64,000 nucleotides of DNA, taken from NCBI GenBank assembly GCA_050331715.1, contig JBHJGO010000070.1, forward strand, positions 30,775-94,774, in the 5' to 3' direction. Made by a program: the position numbers and the translations under genes. Source of the stretch: JBHJGO01 sp050331715 (GTDB lineage Bacteria > Cyanobacteriota > Cyanobacteriia > Cyanobacteriales > Microcoleaceae). This document shows, piece after piece, positions 41,976-50,674 of this stretch. Each line of letters begins with the position of its first letter. Positions within the stretch are counted from its first letter, which is position 1. Under the pieces are notes generated by a model. It did not search any database, had not been told where the DNA came from, and saw only the letters and a program-made list of their open reading frames with translations.

Positions 41976-43292
41976 TCAGGAGTTGCTGGGGGATTCGGGC
42001 GGATTGACTCGGAAACGGACTGAGTTGGCATGGGAGGGGAGACCCTCGGCTTCGGCCAGGGTCTGAATTGCACCGGACATTTCTTTGAGGGCTTCAGGAG
42101 AATACTGAATCAGGCTGGAATGTTTCATGAACGTTTCGACGCCCAGCGCTGAAGCGTATCGAGCGGCTCCAGAGGTCGGGAGGGTATGATTTGGCCCTGC
42201 CAGGTAATCGCCCACCGCTTCCGGTGTGGAGTACCCCAGGAAAATCGCTCCGGCATGACGAATTTCTTCCATCAGTTCCCAGGGATCTTCGACTTCTAGT
42301 TCTAGATGCTCCGGTGCAAATTCGTTCGATAACTTCGCTGCTGCCGAGAGAGAATCCACCACAATAACCAAGCCGTAATGGGCGATCGCCTTTTCTGTTA
42401 GGGTGCGGCGCGGATGATCAACCAATTGACGCTCTACCTCCATGGCAACTTGACGGGCCAGTGCCGAATCTGGAGTAATTAGAATCGCTGCGGCCAGGGC
42501 ATCATGCTCTGCTTGGGCCAGCAAATCAGCCGCGACATGAACTGGATCAGCTAGACCATCTGCAATAATCAGTACCTCTGATGGCCCTGCCAGGGAATCA
42601 ATCCCAACCCGACCATAGACCAACTTCTTAGCCAGAGTAACGTAGATATTACCAGGGCCAGTAATCACATCCACCTTGGGTACCGTTTCTGTCCCGAAGG
42701 CCAAAGCAGCAATGGCCTGCGATCCGCCCACTCGATAGATTTCATGCACCCCTGCCTCCTGAGCTGCGACCAAAACCGCCGGGTCAATTTTCTTATCCGA
42801 ACCCGGTGGGGTGATCATGATGATTCGGGGTACTTTAGCAACCTTTGCCGGAATTGCATTCATTAGAACGGTACTGGGATAGGCCGCCTTGCCCCCTGGT
42901 ACATAAAGCCCAGCAGAATCCACAGGAGTATAGCGCTTCCCTAACACCACCTCATCTCCTTCAAATTGCACCCAGGAACGCGGCATCCGCTGGCGATGGA
43001 ATGCTTCGATCTTCCTGGCAGCGATTCGAATGCTATCCAGTAATTCCTTGGATACTTGTTGATAAGCAGCATCCAGCTCCAAACCACTCACCCGTAGTTC
43101 TTCCACGGTCAAAACCTTTTGATCAAACTCTTGAGTGTAGTGCAGGAGTGCTTTATCACCTTGCCGCTGAACCGCCTGCAACACCTCTCGCACGGTTGCC
43201 TCCCGGTGCACAATCATGTCGTCATAAACGCGGTTGGCAACTCTTCGTATTTCTGCCTGCGCTTCAACCCATTGAGTGATAATTCGTAACAT
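41976..43292 (-). CDS. hisD: Histidinol dehydrogenase
   Basis: A 438-residue Zn-dependent, NAD-linked enzyme that oxidises histidinol to histidine in the final two steps of histidine synthesis. Visible signatures: GLYVPGGKAAYPSTVLMNAIPAKVA region (about 130-155), the GPGNIYVTLAKKLVYG block, the DSLAGPSEVLI stretch, the Zn-ligand region AQAEHDALAAA and the catalytic FAPEHLELE and GAIFLG blocks. It is separated by 405 bp from the divergent rpsT; the hisD-rpsT-tatD-rpoB neighbourhood is common in cyanobacteria. Confidence 0.95.
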   Translation of the reverse strand: MLRIITQWVEAQAEIRRVANRVYDDMIVHREATVREVLQAVQRQGDKALLHYTQEFDQKVLTVEELRVSGLELDAAYQQVSKELLDSIRIAARKIEAFHRQRMPRSWVQFEGDEVVLGKRYTPVDSAGLYVPGGKAAYPSTVLMNAIPAKVAKVPRIIMITPPGSDKKIDPAVLVAAQEAGVHEIYRVGGSQAIAALAFGTETVPKVDVITGPGNIYVTLAKKLVYGRVGIDSLAGPSEVLIIADGLADPVHVAADLLAQAEHDALAAAILITPDSALARQVAMEVERQLVDHPRRTLTEKAIAHYGLVIVVDSLSAAAKLSNEFAPEHLELEVEDPWELMEEIRHAGAIFLGYSTPEAVGDYLAGPNHTLPTSGAARYASALGVETFMKHSSLIQYSPEALKEMSGAIQTLAEAEGLPSHANSVRFRVNPPESPSNS

Positions 43293-43697
43293 AGTTGTCT
43301 AGGGTGATGTCCGGAGGAGTGAATTGATTAGAGTGAACTGAGGTTGGTAACGGGAACCCTGCTCCAGGATGATCTGATGTGGAAGTCTGGATCAGGTCAG
43401 AGCAATGAGTCTCTACAACTCAACGATTCTATGATTCAGAACATGGCGTTTGGACTGCACGACTGTATCTAAATGCTGTTCCCCAACTTTCTGGTTAAAT
43501 TAAGCCCTGACTTGTATTAAGTGCGGCTTCTTATCTATATAGTCTAGCGTGGATTAAAGGTGGATACCGTCGTGCCAATACTGACATCCTCTAATTCTGC
43601 AAAGGCATTTTCCGCATTGCAAACAATTAGTGCTATATTAGAATTTCTGTAAGAATAGGCTGCAACGTCTACGGTTCTAGATTTCCTAACGGATATT
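43293..43697. other. 405-bp divergent region between hisD and rpsT
   Basis: Holds the promoters of both genes. A TATATT box at about 43634 with TTCCGC about 18 bp upstream is the best plus-strand sigma-70 candidate for rpsT. The 5' leader of rpsT is about 55 nt. No RNA gene recognised. Confidence 0.35.
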
Positions 43698-44018
43698 ATG
43701 ACAAACATCAAGTCGGCTGCGAAGCGAGTCCAAATCGCAGAGCGCAACAGATTACGCAATAAATCCTATAAGTCAGCAATTAAAACCTTGAGTAAGCGTT
43801 ACATATCAGCGCTAGAGGGCTATGAGTCAAGTGAAAAGGATGAGCAGGCATTAGAAGACGTCAATCAGAAACTTTCTGCCGCCTACAGCAAGATTGACAA
43901 GGCTGTGAAGCGGGGGGTCATCCATCGCAATAGTGCAGCTCGAAAGAAAGCTCGCCTAGCAAAGGCATTTAAGAAATACTTCCCTAGTCCTCAAGCTGAG
44001 ACAGCACAAGCATCATAG
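43698..44018 (+). CDS. rpsT: 30S ribosomal protein S20
   Basis: 106 residues, basic and helical, with NIKSAAKRVQIAERNRLRNK near the start and RGVIHRNSAARKKARLAK in the second half, both typical of S20, which binds 16S rRNA early in assembly. It has a 20-residue acidic/Gln-Ala tail after the usual end. It heads the rpsT-tatD-rpoB-rpoC1-rpoC2 array. Confidence 0.95.
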   Translation: MTNIKSAAKRVQIAERNRLRNKSYKSAIKTLSKRYISALEGYESSEKDEQALEDVNQKLSAAYSKIDKAVKRGVIHRNSAARKKARLAKAFKKYFPSPQAETAQAS

Positions 44019-44161
44019 GGTTATGGTTGAATGCTGTACCAATTCTTAGCGGACTGAATTTATGGCTGCTTGACCGAATCTACCAGTTATATTCGCTGTG
44101 AAGCAGATTTCCATTTAGCAATGATGGTTCGAGGTGGCGGTTATTTTAGGATGGCATAGCG

Positions 44162-44974
44162 ATGCAACTGATTGACACTCACGTTCACCTTAACTTTGAA
44201 ACTCTAGCCTCAGACCTGTCAGCGATTCGGCAACGCTGGCAGGATTTCAGTGTCATCCATCTGGTTCACTCCTGCGTTCATCTTGATGAGTTTGATCAGA
44301 TTCGCTCAATTGCGGATCAGGTACCAGAGTTGTCGTTTGCAGTTGGGGTTCATCCGTTGGATACGGAGCGCTGGACTTCTGGCTCCGCTGAGCGACTTTT
44401 GCAACTGGCCCAGTCTGATCCAAGGGTTGTGGCAATCGGTGAGATGGGGTTGGACTTCTACAAGGCGAGCGATAAAGAACGTCAGCAAGAGGTGTTTCAA
44501 GCCCAGCTTAAGGTGGCCCACCAGTTGAATAAGCCTGTGATTATCCATTGTCGAGATGCGGCTGAGGAGATGGTTCAGCAACTCAATCAGTTCTGGCATC
44601 TTCATGGGCCTGTTTCGGGGGTGATGCACTGCTGGAGCGGTAATCCCGAGGAAACCCAATGGTTTCTTGATTTGGGGTTCTACATCAGCTTCAGCGGCAT
44701 TGTTACATTCAAGAGTGCTACGGCAGTGCAGGATTCTGCCCGAATGGTACCGACCAACCGCCTATTAGTTGAAACAGACTGTCCGTTCCTTGCCCCCGTT
44801 CCCCGTCGAGGTAAGCGCAACGAGCCGGCCTACGTTCACTACGTTGCGCAGAAGGTCGCTGAACTTCGGCAAACTCCATTTACTGAGTTGTGTCAGCAAA
44901 CGACTCAAAACGCCTGTCGGTTATTTGATTTGACCCTGGCAACAGATTCTTCCTGTCTTCAGCCAGTTGGTTAA
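44162..44974 (+). CDS. tatD: TatD-family metal-dependent DNase
   Basis: A 270-residue TIM-barrel hydrolase. Metal ligands in order: DTHVHLNF (two His), GEMGLDFY (Glu), VIIHCRDA (His), VMHCWSG (His) and VETDCPFLAP (Asp). TatD proteins have 3'-5' exonuclease activity on DNA in other bacteria. It stands between rpsT and rpoB as in most cyanobacteria. The distance to rpoB is 305 bp. Confidence 0.92.
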   Translation: MQLIDTHVHLNFETLASDLSAIRQRWQDFSVIHLVHSCVHLDEFDQIRSIADQVPELSFAVGVHPLDTERWTSGSAERLLQLAQSDPRVVAIGEMGLDFYKASDKERQQEVFQAQLKVAHQLNKPVIIHCRDAAEEMVQQLNQFWHLHGPVSGVMHCWSGNPEETQWFLDLGFYISFSGIVTFKSATAVQDSARMVPTNRLLVETDCPFLAPVPRRGKRNEPAYVHYVAQKVAELRQTPFTELCQQTTQNACRLFDLTLATDSSCLQPVG

Positions 44975-45279
44975 GCGTAAGGGAATACGATGCCAAAGGT
45001 GTTTGAAAGCTGAGCTGAGATCAAAGTGCTGCGTTTGACCAACCGAGTAAATTCATGGTGTAAATTCCCTGACTTTCCAGTGACTTACGCGAGAATGAAA
45101 CGGCTCTATTTCTGTTATAGCCTGATTACCTCCAATCTTCTAGATTCAATTAATTTTTTCTGAGTAAATCTTCCTTAGACGTTATGAAAATATAAATCTA
45201 ATCCACTCGTGAAACCTGACGTTACTCCAGCGTCCTTCCATTTAATTTTTTCAATTGATTAAACTATCCAGGTATCCCG
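44975..45279. other. 305-bp region upstream of rpoB
   Basis: Expected to hold the rpoBC promoter and leader. AT-rich; several TATAAA-like boxes (for example near 45190) but none decisive. No gene or RNA recognised. Confidence 0.35.
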
Positions 45280-48200
45280 ATGAATCGTCAAAATTACTTA
45301 GAACATAGCCAATTCTTGCTACCCGACTTGATCGATATTCAGCGATCTAGTTTTCGCTGGTTTTTGGAGCAGGGCTTGATCGAAGAGTTAGAAAGTTTTT
45401 CTCCGATTACCGATTACACCGGGAAATTAGAACTTCACTTCATGGCCAAGGGCTACAAGTTGAAGGAACCCAAGTATAGTGTCGATGAAGCGAAGCGACG
45501 GGATAGCAGTTACGCCGTTCAGATGTACGTCCCAACCCGGTTAAATAATAAAGAAACAGGGGAAATCAAAGAACAGGATGTTTTCATCGGGGATCTTCCT
45601 CTAATGACTGAGCGGGGAACGTTCATTATTAATGGCGCAGAACGGGTGATTGTGAACCAGATCGTTCGAAGTCCTGGGGTTTACTACAAATCAGAAATTG
45701 ATAAGAATCAACGACGAACCTACAGTGCTTCCCTGATTCCCAACCGAGGAGCTTGGCTCAAGTTTGAAACCGATAAGAACGATCTGGTTTGGGTGCGAAT
45801 TGATAAGACCCGTAAGTTGTCCGCTCAGGTTCTACTAAAGGCTCTAGGGCTCTCCAACAACGAAATTTTTGATGCCTTGCGTCACCCTGACTATTTTCAG
45901 AAGACGATTGATCGAGAAGGGGAGTTCACCGAAGAAGATGCTCTGATGGATTTGTACCGTAAGCTGCGTCCTGGTGAACCGCCAACAGTTGCCGGGGGTG
46001 AGCAGTTATTGCACAATCGCTTCTTCGATCCTAAACGTTACGATTTGGGCCGCGTAGGCCGCTATAAGCTGAATGCCAAACTGCGACTTAACGTCCCGGA
46101 TGCGGTTCGTGTTCTAACGCCTACAGACATCCTAGCAGCAATTGACTATTTAATCAATCTCGAGTATGACCTGGGTGAAACCGACGATATTGACCACTTG
46201 GGAAACCGACGAGTGCGATCTGTAGGGGAACTGTTACAGAACCAGGTACGGGTCGGCTTGAACCGTCTGGAGCGAATTATTCGAGAGCGGATGACCGTCA
46301 GCGATTCCGAGTCGCTCACCCCCGCGTCCCTGGTCAACCCCAAGCCTCTAGTCGCTGCTATCAAAGAATTCTTTGGTAGTTCTCAGCTCTCCCAGTTCAT
46401 GGATCAGACCAATCCTCTGGCCGAATTAACCCACAAGCGGCGTTTGTCCGCCCTGGGGCCAGGGGGTTTAACCCGGGAACGAGCTGGATTCGCAGTACGG
46501 GATATTCACCCCTCCCACTACGGTCGAATCTGTCCCATTGAAACCCCTGAAGGGCCGAATGCGGGACTGATTGGTTCCCTGGCAACCCATGCACGGGTCA
46601 ACCCCTATGGATTTATTGAAACTCCCTACTACCCGGTCAAAGAGGGTCGAGTGCAACGGGAGGTGACTCCTATCTACATGACGGCGGGAGAAGAAGATGA
46701 CCTGCGGGTTGCACCGGGAGACATTAGCACCGATGCTGAAGGCAATATTCTGGGAGACCTGGTTCCGGTACGCTATCGCCAGGATTTCACCACTACTACC
46801 CCGGATCAAGTGGACTATGTGGCTGTCGCCCCGGTACAGATTGTTTCCGTTGCAACTTCTCTGATTCCTTTCCTGGAGCACGATGACGCCAACCGAGCCC
46901 TAATGGGATCAAACATGCAACGTCAGGCAGTGCCTTTGTTGCGTCCGATTCGTCCGCTGGTGGGAACGGGTCTAGAGGCCCAAGCCGCGAGGGACTCCGG
47001 AATGGTCATCATCTCGGAGGTGGATGGTGAGGTAAGTTATGTTGATGGCTCAGTGATTAAGGTGATGTCCAATGAAGGACAGGAATACGAGTACGAACTT
47101 CAGAAATACCAACGCTCTAACCAGGACACCTGCTTGAACCAACGACCGCTGGTCTATGAAGGAGATCAGGTTGTGGTGGGTCAAGTATTGGCCGATGGTT
47201 CCTCCACCGAGGGTGCTGAATTGGCTCTGGGCCATAACGTTCTGGTGGCCTATATGCCCTGGGAAGGCTACAACTACGAAGACGCAATTCTGATCAGTGA
47301 GCGCCTGGTTAGGGACGATGTTTATACCTCGATTCACGTCGAAAAGTTTGAAATTGAGGCTCGCCAAACCAAACTGGGGCCGGAGGAAATCACCCGTGAG
47401 ATTCCTAATGTGGGTGAGGATGCCCTGCGTCAGCTAGACTCCAATGGCATTATTCGGATTGGAGCCTGGGTAGAATCGGGAGATATCCTGGTTGGAAAAG
47501 TGACGCCTAAAGGGGAATCGGATCAGCCACCTGAAGAGAAACTGCTACGGGCGATTTTTGGAGAAAAAGCCAGGGATGTACGGGACAACTCCCTGCGCGT
47601 TCCTAACGGTGAGAAGGGCCGCGTTGTTGATGTGCGGGTGTTCACACGGGAGCAAGGCGATGAGCTACCGCCTGGAGCCAACATGGTGGTAAGGGTTTAT
47701 GTGGCCCAGAAGCGGAAGATCCAGGTGGGCGATAAAATGGCTGGACGCCATGGAAACAAGGGAATTGTTTCTCGGATTCTGGCCTCTGAGGATATGCCTT
47801 ATCTACCGGACGGTCGCCCAATTGACATCGTGCTGAATCCTCTGGGGGTTCCGTCCCGAATGAATGTGGGTCAGATTTTTGAGTGTCTCATGGGTTGGGC
47901 TGGAGAGAATCTCAAGAAACGATTCAAGGTGATTCCCTTTGATGAGATGCACGGTTGGGAGATGTCCCGCGAGACGGTTCATGGTAAATTGGCTGAGGCC
48001 AGGGACAAGACTAAGCAGGATTGGGTGTTTAATCCCAACAATCCAGGGAAAACCCTGGTCTATGATGGTCGCACTGGAGAACCCTTTGACCAGCCCGTGA
48101 CCGTGGGTGTAGCCTACATGCTGAAGCTGGTACACCTGGTGGACGACAAGATTCACGCCCGTTCCACTGGCCCTTACTCTCTGGTGACTCAACAGCCTCT

Positions 48201-48594
48201 AGGTGGAAAGGCACAGCAGGGCGGACAGCGATTTGGAGAGATGGAGGTTTGGGCTTTGGAAGCCTTCGGTGCGGCCTACACTTTGCAGGAATTGCTGACG
48301 GTGAAGTCGGACGACATGCAGGGTCGAAACGAAGCCCTGAATGCCATTGTCAAGGGCAAGGCGATTCCTCGTCCCGGAACCCCGGAATCCTTCAAGGTAC
48401 TGATGCGAGAATTGCAATCTCTATGTTTAGACATTGCAGTTCATAAGGTTGATACTTCGGATGATGGTACCAGCGACGACACAGAAGTGGATCTGATGCT
48501 GGATGAGTCGCAACGCGGTCGCACCCCATCTCGCCCCACCTACGAAGTGAGCCATATCAGCGAAGAGGAGGAAGGAAGTAGTAGCTCTCAATAG
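45280..48594 (+). CDS. rpoB: RNA polymerase beta subunit
   Basis: 1,104 residues, the length usual for cyanobacteria. It has the conserved fork and rifampicin regions (LSQFMDQTNPLAELTHKRR; GRICPIETPEGPNAGLIGSL), KVTPKGESDQPPEEKLLRAI, and the C-terminal GGKAQQGGQRFGEMEVWALE. It forms the catalytic core with RpoC1 and RpoC2. The acidic/Ser tail (EEEEGSSSSQ) is variable. Confidence 0.97.
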   Translation: MNRQNYLEHSQFLLPDLIDIQRSSFRWFLEQGLIEELESFSPITDYTGKLELHFMAKGYKLKEPKYSVDEAKRRDSSYAVQMYVPTRLNNKETGEIKEQDVFIGDLPLMTERGTFIINGAERVIVNQIVRSPGVYYKSEIDKNQRRTYSASLIPNRGAWLKFETDKNDLVWVRIDKTRKLSAQVLLKALGLSNNEIFDALRHPDYFQKTIDREGEFTEEDALMDLYRKLRPGEPPTVAGGEQLLHNRFFDPKRYDLGRVGRYKLNAKLRLNVPDAVRVLTPTDILAAIDYLINLEYDLGETDDIDHLGNRRVRSVGELLQNQVRVGLNRLERIIRERMTVSDSESLTPASLVNPKPLVAAIKEFFGSSQLSQFMDQTNPLAELTHKRRLSALGPGGLTRERAGFAVRDIHPSHYGRICPIETPEGPNAGLIGSLATHARVNPYGFIETPYYPVKEGRVQREVTPIYMTAGEEDDLRVAPGDISTDAEGNILGDLVPVRYRQDFTTTTPDQVDYVAVAPVQIVSVATSLIPFLEHDDANRALMGSNMQRQAVPLLRPIRPLVGTGLEAQAARDSGMVIISEVDGEVSYVDGSVIKVMSNEGQEYEYELQKYQRSNQDTCLNQRPLVYEGDQVVVGQVLADGSSTEGAELALGHNVLVAYMPWEGYNYEDAILISERLVRDDVYTSIHVEKFEIEARQTKLGPEEITREIPNVGEDALRQLDSNGIIRIGAWVESGDILVGKVTPKGESDQPPEEKLLRAIFGEKARDVRDNSLRVPNGEKGRVVDVRVFTREQGDELPPGANMVVRVYVAQKRKIQVGDKMAGRHGNKGIVSRILASEDMPYLPDGRPIDIVLNPLGVPSRMNVGQIFECLMGWAGENLKKRFKVIPFDEMHGWEMSRETVHGKLAEARDKTKQDWVFNPNNPGKTLVYDGRTGEPFDQPVTVGVAYMLKLVHLVDDKIHARSTGPYSLVTQQPLGGKAQQGGQRFGEMEVWALEAFGAAYTLQELLTVKSDDMQGRNEALNAIVKGKAIPRPGTPESFKVLMRELQSLCLDIAVHKVDTSDDGTSDDTEVDLMLDESQRGRTPSRPTYEVSHISEEEEGSSSSQ

Positions 48595-48611
48595 TCCATA
48601 CCCGCCCTCAC

Positions 48612-48667
48612 CGAGTTATTGATGTCGAGTCATTGATGCTGAATTGTTGATGCCGAATTATTGATTA
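48612..48667 (+). repeat. 14-bp tandem repeat, four copies, rpoB-rpoC1 spacer
   Basis: Units 48612-48625, 48626-48639, 48640-48653 and 48654-48667, consensus CGAGTTATTGATGC with 2-4 differences each. The array fills most of the 89-bp spacer and ends 17 bp before the rpoC1 ATG, so it lies in the message close to the ribosome site. Confidence 0.75.
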
Positions 48668-48683
48668 AGTTGACAACCGAATT

Positions 48684-50573
48684 ATGCCTAAACTGGAACA
48701 ACGCTTCGATTACGTCAAAATTGGTTTAGCTTCCCCAGAACGCATCCGGCAATGGGGAGAGCGCACCCTACCCAACGGTCAAGTGGTGGGAGAGGTGACC
48801 AAGCCAGAAACCATTAACTACCGTACCCTAAAGCCAGAGATGGATGGCCTCTTCTGTGAGCGGATCTTCGGGCCAGCCAAGGATTGGGAATGTCACTGTG
48901 GCAAGTACAAGCGAGTTCGCCATCGGGGAATTGTTTGTGAGCGCTGCGGCGTTGAGGTCACAGAATCCAGGGTACGACGACACCGCATGGGGTATATCCG
49001 GTTGGCGGCTCCTGTCACCCACGTTTGGTATCTCAAAGGGATTCCCAGTTACATGGCAATTCTGTTGGACATGCCCCTGCGAGATGTAGAACAGGTGGTT
49101 TATTTCAATGCCTACGTGGTGTTGAATCCTGGCAGTGCTGACCACTTGAGTTATAAGCAACTGCTGACCGAAGAACAGTGGCTGGAACTAGAAGAGCAAA
49201 TCTACAGTGAAGACGAGAGCCTAATTGGTGTAGAAGTGGGCATTGGGGCTGAGGCCATCATGCGATTGCTGGAAGATATTCCCCTGGAGGAGACAGCAGA
49301 GAAACTGCGGGAAGACATTACTACCGCCAAAGGTCAGAAACGGGCCAAGCTGATCAAACGCCTGCGGGTCATTGATAACTTCGTGGCCACTGGATCGCGG
49401 CCTGACTGGATGGTGCTGCATATTATTCCTGTGATTCCGCCTGACTTGCGACCTATGGTGCAGCTTGACGGTGGCCGATTTGCGACCAGTGACCTGAACG
49501 ATCTGTATCGCCGCGTGATTAACCGGAATAATCGTCTGGCCCGTCTTCAGGAGATTCTGGCCCCAGAGATTATCATCCGAAACGAAAAGCGGATGCTCCA
49601 GGAAGCCGTGGATGCCCTGATTGACAATGGGCGGCGCGGTCGTACCGTGGTCGGCGCAAACAACCGCCCGCTGAAATCCCTATCGGACATTATCGAAGGG
49701 AAACAGGGCCGCTTCCGTCAGAATCTACTTGGAAAACGGGTCGATTACTCAGGCCGTTCTGTGATCGTGGTTGGCCCCAAGTTGAAGATGCACCAGTGCG
49801 GATTACCCCGTGAGATGGCCATTGAGCTGTTTCAGCCCTTTGTGATCCACCGCTTGATTCGTCAGGGCTTGGTGAACAATATTAAAGCCGCTAAAAAGTT
49901 AATCCAACGGGGCGATCCAAGCATTTGGGATGTGCTAGAGGAAGTAATTTCAGGTCACCCTGTTCTCCTCAACCGAGCGCCGACGTTGCACCGTCTGGGA
50001 ATTCAAGCCTTTGAACCGTTGCTGGTGGAGGGTCGAGCGATTCAGTTGCATCCGCTGGTTTGTCCGGCATTCAACGCGGACTTTGACGGTGACCAGATGG
50101 CGGTGCATGTCCCCCTATCGATTGAGTCCCAGGCTGAAGCTCGGCTGCTGATGCTGGCCTCCAACAATATTCTGTCTCCTGCAACCGGAACACCGATTGT
50201 TACACCGAGTCAGGATATGGTTTTGGGTTGCTACTATCTCACCGCTGAAAATCCTGATGCCACCCTGGGGGCAGGTCGATATTTCTCCAGCATGAATGAT
50301 GTGATCACAGCCTATGAACAGAAGCTCGTCCATTTGCACGCCTATGTTTGGGTGCGGGTTCAAGTAGAAGTCTGGCTCGGTGAATCAGAAAAGCTGGACA
50401 AGGAAGAGAAATCCGAAGATGGCGTTGTGACTCAGACCTATAAGGGAGAAAAGTCTGGTCGACCCACTCGACGCACTCGCCAGGACGTGGAGGGCAATCT
50501 GCTCAGCCAGTATGTTTACACCACCCCTGGCCGCGTCATTTTCAACAATACCGTCCAGAATGCATTGCTCTAA
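48684..50573 (+). CDS. rpoC1: RNA polymerase gamma subunit (RpoC1)
   Basis: 629 residues, corresponding to the N-terminal part of bacterial beta'. It has the N-terminal zinc site (WECHCGKYKRVRHRGIVCERCG), the lid and rudder regions, and the catalytic Mg motif NADFDGDQMAVH (about 466-477). The split rpoC is a cyanobacterial/plastid hallmark. There is a highly charged segment near the end (EKLDKEEKSEDGVV). rpoC2 follows after 101 bp. Confidence 0.97.
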   Translation: MPKLEQRFDYVKIGLASPERIRQWGERTLPNGQVVGEVTKPETINYRTLKPEMDGLFCERIFGPAKDWECHCGKYKRVRHRGIVCERCGVEVTESRVRRHRMGYIRLAAPVTHVWYLKGIPSYMAILLDMPLRDVEQVVYFNAYVVLNPGSADHLSYKQLLTEEQWLELEEQIYSEDESLIGVEVGIGAEAIMRLLEDIPLEETAEKLREDITTAKGQKRAKLIKRLRVIDNFVATGSRPDWMVLHIIPVIPPDLRPMVQLDGGRFATSDLNDLYRRVINRNNRLARLQEILAPEIIIRNEKRMLQEAVDALIDNGRRGRTVVGANNRPLKSLSDIIEGKQGRFRQNLLGKRVDYSGRSVIVVGPKLKMHQCGLPREMAIELFQPFVIHRLIRQGLVNNIKAAKKLIQRGDPSIWDVLEEVISGHPVLLNRAPTLHRLGIQAFEPLLVEGRAIQLHPLVCPAFNADFDGDQMAVHVPLSIESQAEARLLMLASNNILSPATGTPIVTPSQDMVLGCYYLTAENPDATLGAGRYFSSMNDVITAYEQKLVHLHAYVWVRVQVEVWLGESEKLDKEEKSEDGVVTQTYKGEKSGRPTRRTRQDVEGNLLSQYVYTTPGRVIFNNTVQNALL

Positions 50574-50674
50574 TGCAGCACGCCGAACCCATAGCCTAGA
50601 ACGAACAATCGAATACCAACTTAACTGACGTGGTATCACGTCTGACTGCAAACCTCCGACGTTGACATTGACCT

